A model generated the notes under the pieces. That model worked only from the letters and a program-made list of their open reading frames with translations, was not told where the DNA came from and ran no database searches. DNA of 30,958 nucleotides from JBDREA01 sp043820265. Its GTDB lineage: Archaea; Altiarchaeota; Altiarchaeia; IMC4; JBDREA01. Position numbers and translations under genes: made by a program. Location: contig JBDREA010000128.1 of NCBI GenBank assembly GCA_043820265.1, forward strand, positions 1-30,958, written 5' to 3'. Below, piece by piece: positions 14,901 to 23,200 of this stretch. Each line of letters opens with the position of its first letter. Positions within the stretch are counted from its first letter, which is position 1.

Positions 14901-17737
14901 TGGGCTTCGACTTAACTGGAGTGGACATGGTATCTGAAGCGGAAGTCTGTGTTTACGGCTACTATATGACTACTGAGGGGAGTCTTCGAGATATTCTAAT
15001 TGATATGATAGATGAATCAGGCGACGACTGTGTCCTGAATTCAGACGACTGGGACTCACCAATCAGGCAGGCCTCGGTAGGCATAATTCCAGCAACTGAT
15101 GGGGATGACAGATGGTGGTGCTTTGACGTGAGTTCCGCCGTCCAAGCCGCACTTGGAGAAGGCAAAGATTGCATGGCTTTCCGACTCAGATTCAATGGCG
15201 GATCAGATCAGGATGAGATAACCGAGAGGAGAGTGTTTTCTACATTTGATGTAACTTTTTCAAGCGTCTACAACAAAGGAGTACCCTACTTGAACTACAC
15301 CCTAGGCGATCCTGAATGGTATGTCGCAGGCACCAAGCAGCTAACAGGTACCTCAGATACTGCATCTTTCAGTAAAACTGTGGACGAGCTGACCTCGATC
15401 AAGTGGAGCTGCGAAGCCTGCGACGAATCAGACAACTGTGCAATAGCTGCTGAAAACTGGACCTTCAACACAAGCCTGACAACGTCTACGTCGACCACTT
15501 CAACTTCAACGACTTCGACGAGCACAACATCTACAAGCACCTCCACATCAACCACCTCCTCTACGTCAACGACATCAACGTCCTCAACAACATCAACTCT
15601 TCCTGTCCTGATAAACGAGATACTCCCGAATCCTTCAGGTGCAGACGATGCTCCAATGCCAGCTGGAGAATGGTACGAGCTCTTCAATCCAAATCCTTTC
15701 TCAATTGATGTAAACGGCTGGATGTTTTCAGATCTTGGCTATGCATTTATGCCCATTACAACCGAGAACACCGGTGGAGGTTCGACAGATATCGGTGCAA
15801 ACGATTACTTACTGGTCTATCGGAATGGAGACCCCTTTGGTCTGGCAGATGATGGAGACGAAGTATCCTTATTAAAGAACGGTAGCCCAGAAGATACGGT
15901 TTTCTATACAGCAGCTTCATATGGTTTTCCAACTTTCCCCGACGACGTCAGCTATGGAAGATTCCCGGACGGATCAGACAACTGGACAATATTTAATATA
16001 TCAACTCCGGGCGAAACAAATCAATTTCCAACCACCTCCACTTCAACATCCACTTCTACAACCTCGACTTCAACCTCCTCAACCTCGACTTCAACCTCGT
16101 CCACGTCCACGTCAACTTCCACAACGAGCTCGACAACATCAATTCCCGTGCTTTCAGGGATAATCTCGGTAACATCTTCTTCAGACGGCCACACAGTTGA
16201 CGCATCAGATCCGCTTGATGGGTTGGCCGAGTCTGTGGAAACTGGCCTGTATCTGTGGTGTGGTGACTGGCACTTGCCTAGCAGTGCCAATGATAATGCA
16301 TATAGATGCGAGCTTGCCTTCAACATACAAAGCCTACCTCAAAATACGGTTGATGCCGCAAACATCAGCCTATTCCACTACTTAGTTTCAGGTCAGTCAA
16401 AGGATCTTGTAATCGACCACTTCACCTGTGATGGTACAATTGGGGTAGACGACCACTCCGGAAACAACCTGGAGCAAGCCTATACTTCCATCGGAACCTC
16501 TCAGGCGACAATCTCAAACGATAAATGGTGGAACTTCGATGCTACAAGTCAGCTGCAATCAGACCTCGACGCCGGACGCGACTTCAGCTGCTATAGACTT
16601 AGATGGAGCGATACTGACCAACAGGCATCAGACGATAAAGAAGGAGACAGGATAGTGTTTAATAGCGCCAACTCCCAGGACGCATCAAAGTTCAACAACG
16701 CCATTCCATACATGGAATACGGGCTCTTTGAAGGTTCAACAACAACATCCACGTCTACAACTTCGACCTCATCTACGTCAACTTCATCAACAACTTCAAC
16801 CTCGAGCACAAGCACTTCAACAAGCACTACATCAACGTCGACTAGCTCAACCACAACAACTTTAGACTCAACTCCTCCGGCTGTCGGACTTATCTCCCCT
16901 ACCAACGATAGTCTAGTGCAGCCGGAGGAGGCATATTTCACATGCAGCGCAACTGAAGACACGTCTCTATCAAACATCCGCTTATACACAAGTCTTGGAA
17001 CCGGAACAACAGGAAGTCTTATGAACGCAACGGATGATGGATATCTTAGATGCTATAATCCACCAACGTGCACTTCGAAGGGATGGGTGCCCACACAATT
17101 TATGATGGTCGGTGACGTAGCAAACATTCCCGATGAATACAGGGGACTCATGGGCTTCGATGTCTCAGAAATAGATGCGGTTTCATCGGCTGAAGTATGC
17201 GTTTTCGGATATGTCCGCCAAAATACTCAAGAAGATGTCCTTATTGATATGATAGACGAAGTTGGAGACGATTGTGCTTTTTCCACCGCTGACTGGGATT
17301 CACCTGTCCGGGAACTCAATGTGGGAGTAATCCCTGCAGCCGACGGCGACGACAGATGGTGGTGCTTTGATGTTGCAGAGCCAGTCCAAAACGCTTTGGA
17401 TGCCGGCTTAAGCTGTGCAGCCTTCAGGCTCAGATGGCAAGGCGGTTCAGATCAAGACGCAATTACTGAACGTAGAGTGTTTTCCACATATGATACTCAA
17501 GATTCCACTACTCTTGCAGGTGTCTACAACAAAGGCGTACCCTACTTAAACATGACCGTAAACACCAACGTCTGGGGCATCAAACAAACTCTTCCTGCGA
17601 GCGGAACATTCATCGAGCAAACGTTCACAGAGACCGGACTTCCACCAAGTTCCTCGTTTGAATGGAACTGCGAGTCCTGCGACATATCAGGCAACTGCGC
17701 GAGCGCACCCGAAAACTGGACGGTAAACACAGCTTAG
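11975..17737 (+). CDS. Giant secreted multidomain protein: possible glycosidase-like domain, Ig-like, lamin-tail and DNRLRE-like modules
   Basis: 1920 residues from a GTG start; the ATG two bases upstream meets a stop at once. A signal peptide spans about 1-26. Residues 27-300 look beta-rich. About 300-795 resemble an (alpha/alpha)-barrel glycoside hydrolase (aromatic- and acid-rich, e.g. TWYEGN, FWDESFGFYVG, LLPTAWTAIG), with a weak family call. About 797-870 is a carboxypeptidase-regulatory-like beta sandwich (ISGYVKDINGDPIEDATV). An Ig-like domain holding a nested DNRLRE-like module covers 872-1167. After a Thr/Ser linker comes a lamin-tail domain (about 1210-1350, INEILPNP, GEWYELFNP), a linker, a DNRLRE-like module (1394-1587), a linker, and a second nested Ig/DNRLRE unit (1631-1920). 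No C-terminal anchor is seen. Cys pairs suggest extracellular disulfides. It is probably a cell-surface or extracellular-matrix protein that binds or cleaves glycans. Confidence 0.88.
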   Translation: MNKNRRTQNSLFFLLALTLLGTCSAEQHQGNFTSMYESTYQATWNYDDYSITFLEPEGRFPWGDYSFVGNWGSVTISGHPDFTDKMIYYTNALSDVKEGDIVRLSGRDITNYAHLTKIGLIIDDGGSTERAWVSDGNITSYFIAPSYSGFNATVLGRDVTVKVSSIGSSFSEIVNIISVTIDDPTNVRIVLASDLEIERDWDAIRYTTNHLDDITSFETVSQAVKAADGSLKVYLYSNQPLLGYQADNQQLDTYLSTDILANTTFGAISDARSAIQVRAAQTTHFYVGNYVLDSATRADPSIELSQLHDDRMELLDQLPRLQIPGSDDEEFAFFLSNLYMVSLLNFEGEHISYSDTLSTYATDGLMWLAYNPELIPEKILEINNKYLDYTGDSQYVSGAPGIFRGKLNRHGGAGYGSTALPTWYEGNIPDITLKDEYGNTFHRSIYSDMYSPTIFMASIRNMYDLTGNLSVITDRSTQIDNLFDMLKRFDSEYDSIYGEDGNLYPNIFIPMGGTGDIPGEFPSETTQLIFAYQDYVYMLRLQGRNTEADQIETDLIQPMIDGFDAYFWDESFGFYVGKADQRAATIGSSISPGTKYLDRNSEVLIGPIDRDLGDNHLPELMTKFNSDVFNDEYGTHWTSKDSLHYYNRSGLYNGEEMEGGYFLLPTAWTAIGNYQIGDGNLGDEYLKRFSQLEIKYGMYEFMEVPFNTASNPIRTSWNNVYVEVPYGSYWALREAIGLTRDGIDVTFSPKMLQGFEAEGISITAEGLTAYVNITKNAQGIVLDIDSNEGLNLELIAPPYSISGYVKDINGDPIEDATVESEGLITQTGSLGYYELSALVNGTYEIKASQGNTLEIKTVTITGKSIVNLNFSLVEQDLTAPVVTLLSPPDNSLVANGTFELMCSAADNRQLANATLYWNLSLGAGQQAIQNTTTGSDVYMRCFNPPECTSVYFPNPPTGYMWVGDYGGSNNEFDGFMGFDLTGVDMVSEAEVCVYGYYMTTEGSLRDILIDMIDESGDDCVLNSDDWDSPIRQASVGIIPATDGDDRWWCFDVSSAVQAALGEGKDCMAFRLRFNGGSDQDEITERRVFSTFDVTFSSVYNKGVPYLNYTLGDPEWYVAGTKQLTGTSDTASFSKTVDELTSIKWSCEACDESDNCAIAAENWTFNTSLTTSTSTTSTSTTSTSTTSTSTSTSTTSSTSTTSTSSTTSTLPVLINEILPNPSGADDAPMPAGEWYELFNPNPFSIDVNGWMFSDLGYAFMPITTENTGGGSTDIGANDYLLVYRNGDPFGLADDGDEVSLLKNGSPEDTVFYTAASYGFPTFPDDVSYGRFPDGSDNWTIFNISTPGETNQFPTTSTSTSTSTTSTSTSSTSTSTSSTSTSTSTTSSTTSIPVLSGIISVTSSSDGHTVDASDPLDGLAESVETGLYLWCGDWHLPSSANDNAYRCELAFNIQSLPQNTVDAANISLFHYLVSGQSKDLVIDHFTCDGTIGVDDHSGNNLEQAYTSIGTSQATISNDKWWNFDATSQLQSDLDAGRDFSCYRLRWSDTDQQASDDKEGDRIVFNSANSQDASKFNNAIPYMEYGLFEGSTTTSTSTTSTSSTSTSSTTSTSSTSTSTSTTSTSTSSTTTTLDSTPPAVGLISPTNDSLVQPEEAYFTCSATEDTSLSNIRLYTSLGTGTTGSLMNATDDGYLRCYNPPTCTSKGWVPTQFMMVGDVANIPDEYRGLMGFDVSEIDAVSSAEVCVFGYVRQNTQEDVLIDMIDEVGDDCAFSTADWDSPVRELNVGVIPAADGDDRWWCFDVAEPVQNALDAGLSCAAFRLRWQGGSDQDAITERRVFSTYDTQDSTTLAGVYNKGVPYLNMTVNTNVWGIKQTLPASGTFIEQTFTETGLPPSSSFEWNCESCDISGNCASAPENWTVNTA
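15479..15598 (+). repeat. Thr/Ser-only linker 1 of the giant surface protein
   Basis: Forty codons encode only Thr and Ser, mostly TST/STT units. Several synonymous Thr and Ser codons are mixed, so this is protein-level rather than simple DNA repetition. Such tracts are probable O-glycosylated spacers; here it separates the first Ig unit from the lamin-tail domain. Confidence 0.9.
16031..16141 (+). repeat. Thr/Ser-only linker 2 of the giant surface protein
   Basis: Thirty-seven Thr/Ser codons lie between the lamin-tail domain and the central DNRLRE-like module. Composition matches linker 1. Confidence 0.9.
16736..16861 (+). repeat. Thr/Ser-only linker 3 of the giant surface protein
   Basis: Forty-two Thr/Ser codons join the central DNRLRE-like module to the last Ig unit. 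The preceding Gly and the first residues match the linker after the equivalent module of the protease on the other strand, so module and linker seem to have been copied together. Confidence 0.9.
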
Positions 17738-17777
17738 GGTCACTCTTTTTTAGATACTCCTTCCATTTTGTAATGGC

Positions 17778-18896
17778 ATGGCATCTTCTGTCGCCCACGT
17801 AATCTGGGAGTACCTCACATTAAGTGAAACCTTCCTTTACGACCAAATTTCGACCATGCGTTCATTTCGGCCTATCGTCTTGACAGACAAGGTCGACAAC
17901 CTTGAGGTTTTTCCATTCAATCCAATCTATAAGCTTCCAAGAAATTTTGGGCCCCGATTAGTCGAAGACAGGATTTGGTGGCGTCTGACAGGATCAAATC
18001 CAACATTTGAGAATGCTGTAAGAAAGGAAAATGTTGAGCTTCTCCACGCCCACTTCGGGCCGACAGGAGTTTATGTAATACCTCTGAAGACGCGAAAGAA
18101 GATACCTCTAATCACCTCTTTCTATGGCTATGATGCTTCAAAAGTCCTGCTCGAATCACCAAAGGTGTACGAAAAACTGTTTAGCGAAGGCGAGCGCTTC
18201 ATAGCGATAAGCGAATACATCCAAGGGAGGATTATCGAAGCCGGATGTCCCAATGAAAAAATCACTCTTCAAAGGTTGGGGATTGACACCCAAAGATTCC
18301 CTTTCTCCCCAAGGGTGCCTAAAGAAGGCGAACCAATAAAGCTGCTTCATATTGGTCGGCTGGTTGAAAAGAAAGGGTTAATGATTTTAATCCAAGCTCT
18401 CCCTGACGTCTTAAAGGAGCATCCAAATGTTATTCTCGAGGTAATAGGGGATGGGCCTTTGAAGGGAGAAATCGAGAATCTTATCAAAGAGTTGGGAGTT
18501 GAAAAATACGTCAAACTTCTTGGAAGTAAAACCAGAGATGAGGTATTGGAGGCAGTGCTCCAGTCCCATGTCATGGTGTTACCAAGCCTCACTGCAAAAG
18601 ACGGCGACACAGAGGGATTAGGGGTTGTGCTCTTGGAGGCTCAGGCTACCGGGATGCCAGTGGTTTCAACCTTACACAATGGATTACCTGAGACTGTGGT
18701 CGACAGGAAGACGGGCCTCCTAGCCAAAGAGGGGGATGTGGAGGATTTAAAGGTCAAGCTCCTGAAGGTATTGGACAACCAGGATCATTGGCCCGTATTC
18801 GGCCGGGCTGGGCGAGCCCACGTTGAGGAAAATTTCAACCTGAAAATTCAAGCAGAAAAACTCGAAGAAATTTATAAGGATGTCCTTGAAAAATGA
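17778..18896 (+). CDS. Family 4 glycosyltransferase
   Basis: 372 residues with a GT-B fold. The N-terminal half has LLHAHFGPTG (about 88-97) and SFYGYDASK (114-122). The C-terminal donor-binding half starts at LLHIGRLVEKKG (189-200) and has the E-x7-E motif in EGLGVVLLEAQ (Glu279, Glu287). GT4 enzymes are retaining transferases using nucleotide sugars, usually at the membrane's inner face. It follows the giant surface gene by 40 bases. TTTTTTAGATA (about 17747-17757) lies about 26 bases before the ATG, so it may start its own leaderless message. Its stop overlaps the UbiA gene (ATGA), which ties the two functionally. Confidence 0.93.
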   Translation: MASSVAHVIWEYLTLSETFLYDQISTMRSFRPIVLTDKVDNLEVFPFNPIYKLPRNFGPRLVEDRIWWRLTGSNPTFENAVRKENVELLHAHFGPTGVYVIPLKTRKKIPLITSFYGYDASKVLLESPKVYEKLFSEGERFIAISEYIQGRIIEAGCPNEKITLQRLGIDTQRFPFSPRVPKEGEPIKLLHIGRLVEKKGLMILIQALPDVLKEHPNVILEVIGDGPLKGEIENLIKELGVEKYVKLLGSKTRDEVLEAVLQSHVMVLPSLTAKDGDTEGLGVVLLEAQATGMPVVSTLHNGLPETVVDRKTGLLAKEGDVEDLKVKLLKVLDNQDHWPVFGRAGRAHVEENFNLKIQAEKLEEIYKDVLEK

Positions 18897-19804
18897 AGAG
18901 ATACTATGCCTTGTTAAAAGAAAAACACGGAAACCTTAAGGCATATCTTCGGCACTTTCCATACACAGAATTTTTATTTTTTCTAATCCCCCTTTATGCC
19001 ATGATCGTTGCAATCCCTAAGGCTTATCCTAACTACCTACAAGTTATCCCTTTCATCTTCGGATACGCTTTTGTTTTCATCTACAACGACATATGCGACA
19101 AAAACGACTCAAGGGACCGTAATCCAGCCCGAGACGAAGGCCAGCATTCCTTGGCTAAAAAACTCACATTTGGATTCCTTTTTGCATCTTTAATCACTTT
19201 CGCCCTCACCTTCCGTTCGCCAGTAGCCTACACCACTTTTATCCTTTATGTTCTTCTTGGATTCGCCTACAGCGGTCTGGGGTTAAGGTTGAAGGAGACG
19301 CTGATAGCACCGATCGTAGCGTGTCTTGTAGGGTGGGTGGGGGCACCATTGATAGTGGCATTGGAATACGACCTTTTCACTGAATCATCTATTGCCTTGC
19401 TTGTGGGAACATTCCTGTTTGGGGTCTCAAGGGAGATTGCCCACACCGTGATGGACTACGAAGCCGACAAGATCAGCGGATACAAGACATTTGCCGTAAT
19501 GCTTGGGATCAATCCGTCGATCCTGATCAAATATCTCTTTCTGGTCGCATCCTTTGCAGCCTTCACGAAAGTGACCGTTATATTCCCGTTAGCAATGGTA
19601 TCCTTCTCCCTGCTCCTCATAGCTTCCCTAATACTGGAATACGGAGTAGACGTCTATCAACCAGCTATCCTCGACGACTTCGTAAGATCGCCCTATGTGG
19701 TGATGAAATATTATGTGATCTTTATAACGTGTCTGATCCTCGGATTAAACCTATTTGAAAACATTCTCGTACTCTGGATATACTCTACAGCCAAGAGAGG
19801 GTGA
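18893..19804 (+). CDS. UbiA-family prenyltransferase
   Basis: 303 residues with about eight or nine membrane helices. The first Asp-rich motif is NDICDKND (Asn65, Asp66, Asp69, Asp72) and the second is DYEADK (Asp188, Asp192), the magnesium/diphosphate sites of this family. UbiA enzymes join a polyprenyl chain to an acceptor; in archaea the best known is digeranylgeranylglyceryl phosphate synthase, while others make quinones, hemes or lipid-linked sugars. Translational coupling to a GT4 glycosyltransferase suggests an acceptor used in glycan or glycolipid synthesis, but the lipid-synthesis role cannot be excluded. It converges on the EF-Tu-domain gene 10 bases away, with a T-run at about 19824-19830. 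Confidence 0.9.
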   Translation: MKRYYALLKEKHGNLKAYLRHFPYTEFLFFLIPLYAMIVAIPKAYPNYLQVIPFIFGYAFVFIYNDICDKNDSRDRNPARDEGQHSLAKKLTFGFLFASLITFALTFRSPVAYTTFILYVLLGFAYSGLGLRLKETLIAPIVACLVGWVGAPLIVALEYDLFTESSIALLVGTFLFGVSREIAHTVMDYEADKISGYKTFAVMLGINPSILIKYLFLVASFAAFTKVTVIFPLAMVSFSLLLIASLILEYGVDVYQPAILDDFVRSPYVVMKYYVIFITCLILGLNLFENILVLWIYSTAKRG

Positions 19805-19814
19805 ACTAGAAACC

Positions 19815-20246
19815 CTAATCCTCTTTTTTTCTAAACGTGATAACATCCCCTCTTTGGATATCCTGTTTTTTTATTTTTCCCTTTAGGTTTAATCCAATGT
19901 CGTCTTCACGGACGGCGATATCCAGGGATTCATGAAACATCTCAATTGTTCCGACTGTTATCTCATTCCCTTTTATCTCTGCGATGTATCCTGGTTTAAT
20001 ATTTCCTCCTTTTACTTTCCCGACGGGAACCAATCCAATACCTGTAATCTCAAAGACTTCAGTTACTTCAAAAACTCCAGAGCTAGCGTCTAAATATCTG
20101 TTAAGCAACGATTTCCGTTTCTCCATATGCTCAATTTTTCGTCTTTCGAATTCTTTTAGATCAAATTCTCGAGCTTCTGGTTTCTTTGGTTCATCACTGT
20201 ATCCGATTCGTTCGTCTCTTCCAAAAAGTCTTCCAAACAATCCCAT
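19815..20246 (-). CDS. Stand-alone EF-Tu domain-II-like protein
   Basis: 143 residues. The N-terminal third is charged and helical (about 1-55). About 58-140 form a beta barrel like domain II of translational GTPases: EVTEVFEITGIGLVPVGKV, GGNIKPGY, then a late segment QRGDVI. There is no G domain, so it cannot act as a GTPase by itself. The ATG at 20246 is preferred over a TTG at 20255 because AGGGGTTGAT sits just upstream as a ribosome site. It lies 21 bases after the protease stop, so it may be cotranscribed. Function unknown; binding to tRNA, ribosome or a partner protein is possible. Confidence 0.75.
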   Translation of the reverse strand: MGLFGRLFGRDERIGYSDEPKKPEAREFDLKEFERRKIEHMEKRKSLLNRYLDASSGVFEVTEVFEITGIGLVPVGKVKGGNIKPGYIAEIKGNEITVGTIEMFHESLDIAVREDDIGLNLKGKIKKQDIQRGDVITFRKKED

Positions 20247-20267
20247 TTTAATCAACCCCTAATAGCC

Positions 20268-23200
20268 TCAATTAATCGTCAGTTCAATATAGGGTGGATT
20301 AGTATTTGATCCGTCCTGGAAGTAGATACCGTCAGTTAATCCATCGTCTTCGTAGAATGCCTGGTCTTTGTAGTATCTAAAGCATGACCGGGCACGGTCT
20401 AAGTCTATGTCTTCCTGAACTTGGGAAGTCGCATCCACGCACCAATATTGGTCGTTTGTGGCAGTGGCAGCCGAGGTGTCGATGAAAGAGAATCCTTCTG
20501 TAAGGCTGGGCGTTTGATAATGCTCGGTGAGGGGATTGCCTGAGCAGGATATGTGGTCAACTAGAATGTCTGTTCTCGTCCCTGACAATGTGTAATGGTA
20601 AATACACAACTCTGCAGAGGAGAGACTAGCTGAAATACCCCCCAGATCAAATGAGATTATCCCCCTATAATTATTGTCATCTGCTCCCCCACTCCTGTCA
20701 CCTATGTAAATGTAGTCTCCCAATCCCCCGATTCCATCCCCTGCTCCGTCAAGCGGATCGCTTTGGTCGTAGACGTGGTTGTCGTTTGCATCTTGAGCTG
20801 TGATTGTAACGGTTTCCGGGAGGGTGCTCGTCGTAGAAGTCGAGGAAGTCGATGTAGATGAAGTGGATGTAGAAGTGGAGGATGTAGTAGAAGTTGATGA
20901 ACTAGTAGTAGACGATGTGGAAGTGGAAGTCGACGAAGTAGATGTCGTGCTCGTTGAAGTAGTCGTTGAACCAAGTGCTACTTGAAGGTAAGGTGAATAA
21001 GCGCTTTCTCCCTGATTGAAGTATACTCCATCCGTTCCTCCGTCGTTGTGGTAGTCGGCCGAGTCCCTGTAAAACCTGAAACATGAATAATCGCTTCCCA
21101 GACCAATGTCAGCTTGCACTTGGTTTGTTGCATCAAAACACCAGTACTTATCGTTAGTGGAAGTCGCAGTAGACGTTGGAAGAATGGAAACAGTCTCATC
21201 GATCGGTGAACTGCCATAGTCTCCCTGGTCAGGTGTCCCATCGCAGCTTATGTGGTCTACTTGTGTGTCTTCTGCGCTTCCAAGAGAATAGTAATGGTGG
21301 ATGCACACTTCTCCGTCGTGGATTGCCGGAACATCCGCCAAGCTGAACGCTACAACAACTCTGTAATCGTTGTCAAAGCTTCCCCCGCCTCGGTCGCCAG
21401 TGAAGAGGTATCCTCCAAGTCCGCCTGAACCGTCTCCGATTCCATCAAGTGGATCGCTTGAATCATAGACGTGTATGTCGTTTACATTTTCAGCGTAGAC
21501 TGTGACTTCAGCTGGCAACGTGCTTGTGGTTGATGTTGAAGATGTTGTGGAAGTAGTCGATGAAATCGTGCTCGAAGAAGTGGATGAGGTCGAGGAAGTG
21601 GACGTTGAGGTACTAGTCGTAGAAGTCGAGCTCGAAGACGTGGTGGAAGTAGATGAAGTAGTCGTTGAGCTCGAGCCTGGGCCTTGTTGGTAACCTGTTC
21701 TTTGTGCGTTACCTTTTTTCCCGTGCCAATCTTCCCCTGTCACAGGCGTTATTGAAGGCATGTTTAATGCATAAGTGTACCAGTCGTCTGCGCCGATATA
21801 TAATACTCCATTGGCCACGGCAGGAGACGAGTAAGTCGCTCCTATGTCATCGTATAAATCTACTTCTTCCCCGGTTGTCAGATTATATACTTGCAGGTGA
21901 TTTGATCCCCTATCGGTGACAAAAACATAACCGTAAGCAATAGCGGGAGTTCCGTAGACGGAGTGGCTTGCACCGCTTTGGGTTGTATTCCAGATTATAC
22001 GTTCTCCGCATGTTGTATGATCATCAAATTTCTCTGAGATGTTGAGCGCTAGAACATAACCGTCCCTTTCGCTAACAGAGATCAGATAATCTTCAAAGAA
22101 AACCGGGCCGGCCTTTACATCCGAATCATAAGTGCAATTCCAAAGCGCCGATCCGTTAATGTCAAATGCATACAAGCCTCCGTTACCATAGGATGCACCT
22201 TGATAGATCTTGCAGGTTCTCTCATCGATCGCTGGGGTGCTATCCCAGGTCTTTGGCGTAGGCGAACCCCATTTCTTCGAAAGATCATCTATGCCATAGC
22301 AGCCAAAATAATCCCCGTCTAAGTCCGGAGAACTGCCTCCAAAGCATATGATACCGCAAACATCTGAAGCAGCGATTATGCCTCCGTAGGGTCCCGGAAC
22401 ATCCATGTTTTCGGATATCAATGAACAATCTGAAACGTTAAAGGAAGAGAGGTCATTGAATTCATCTCCAAGAAGATATATTACATCGTTGAGTATCACT
22501 GGAGCGAACCTGTAATTGCCACTCACATTGCAGATTTGTGTCCCGCTTTGTTTGAATGCGCATACCATGCCAGCCTCTTGACCACCCAAACAAATCCTAT
22601 CCTCATAAATGAAACCCGTGCTGTCAGTGTTTCCTAGAGAATAATTCCATAACTTACTACCATCTGAGGCGTTCAATGCGAAAACTTTCTGCCAACCCTC
22701 ACCCGAGCCGAGTGCCTTGGAACCGATGTAGACTATGTTTGCCTCAGCATCATAGATGGGATCAGCGAACTCATCATAGGTTCCAGTCGAATTAGCCCTC
22801 CACAACTCCTGAAAGAATCCAATCGTTGAGGTTGTCGAAGTGGAAGTTGACGTAGAAGATGTGGTTGTAATGGAAGTTGAGGTAGTTGATGTTGAAGTTG
22901 TTGATGTTGAGGTTGTCGAAGTTGAAGTAGTAGTCGATCCAACCTGTAAACTATAGTCTAAGTAGGGGACCGCATTATTGAATTGGCTTGTGTCGATACT
23001 GTCTGCGCTCCTAAACACAATCCTATCCCCTTCTCCGTCGTCAGCCGCGGACTGGTCTAAGTCGCTCCAACGAAGACGATAGCAACTAAAGCTGCGCCCA
23101 ATGTCCAGGTCGTCTTGAAGCTGGGCTTTGGCATCAAAACTCCACCACTTGCGGTTTGCACTAGTTGCAGTAGATGTGTCCAGTGATGTGTAGGCTTCCT

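Noticed and set aside
15295..15687. Long antisense frames rich in Val, Asp and Glu opposite the Thr/Ser linkers (also near 16021, 16591, 20800, 21502 and 23503)
   Set aside because: Thr/Ser codon runs read backwards give open Val/Asp/Glu frames; they lack starts, ribosome sites and non-repetitive content.
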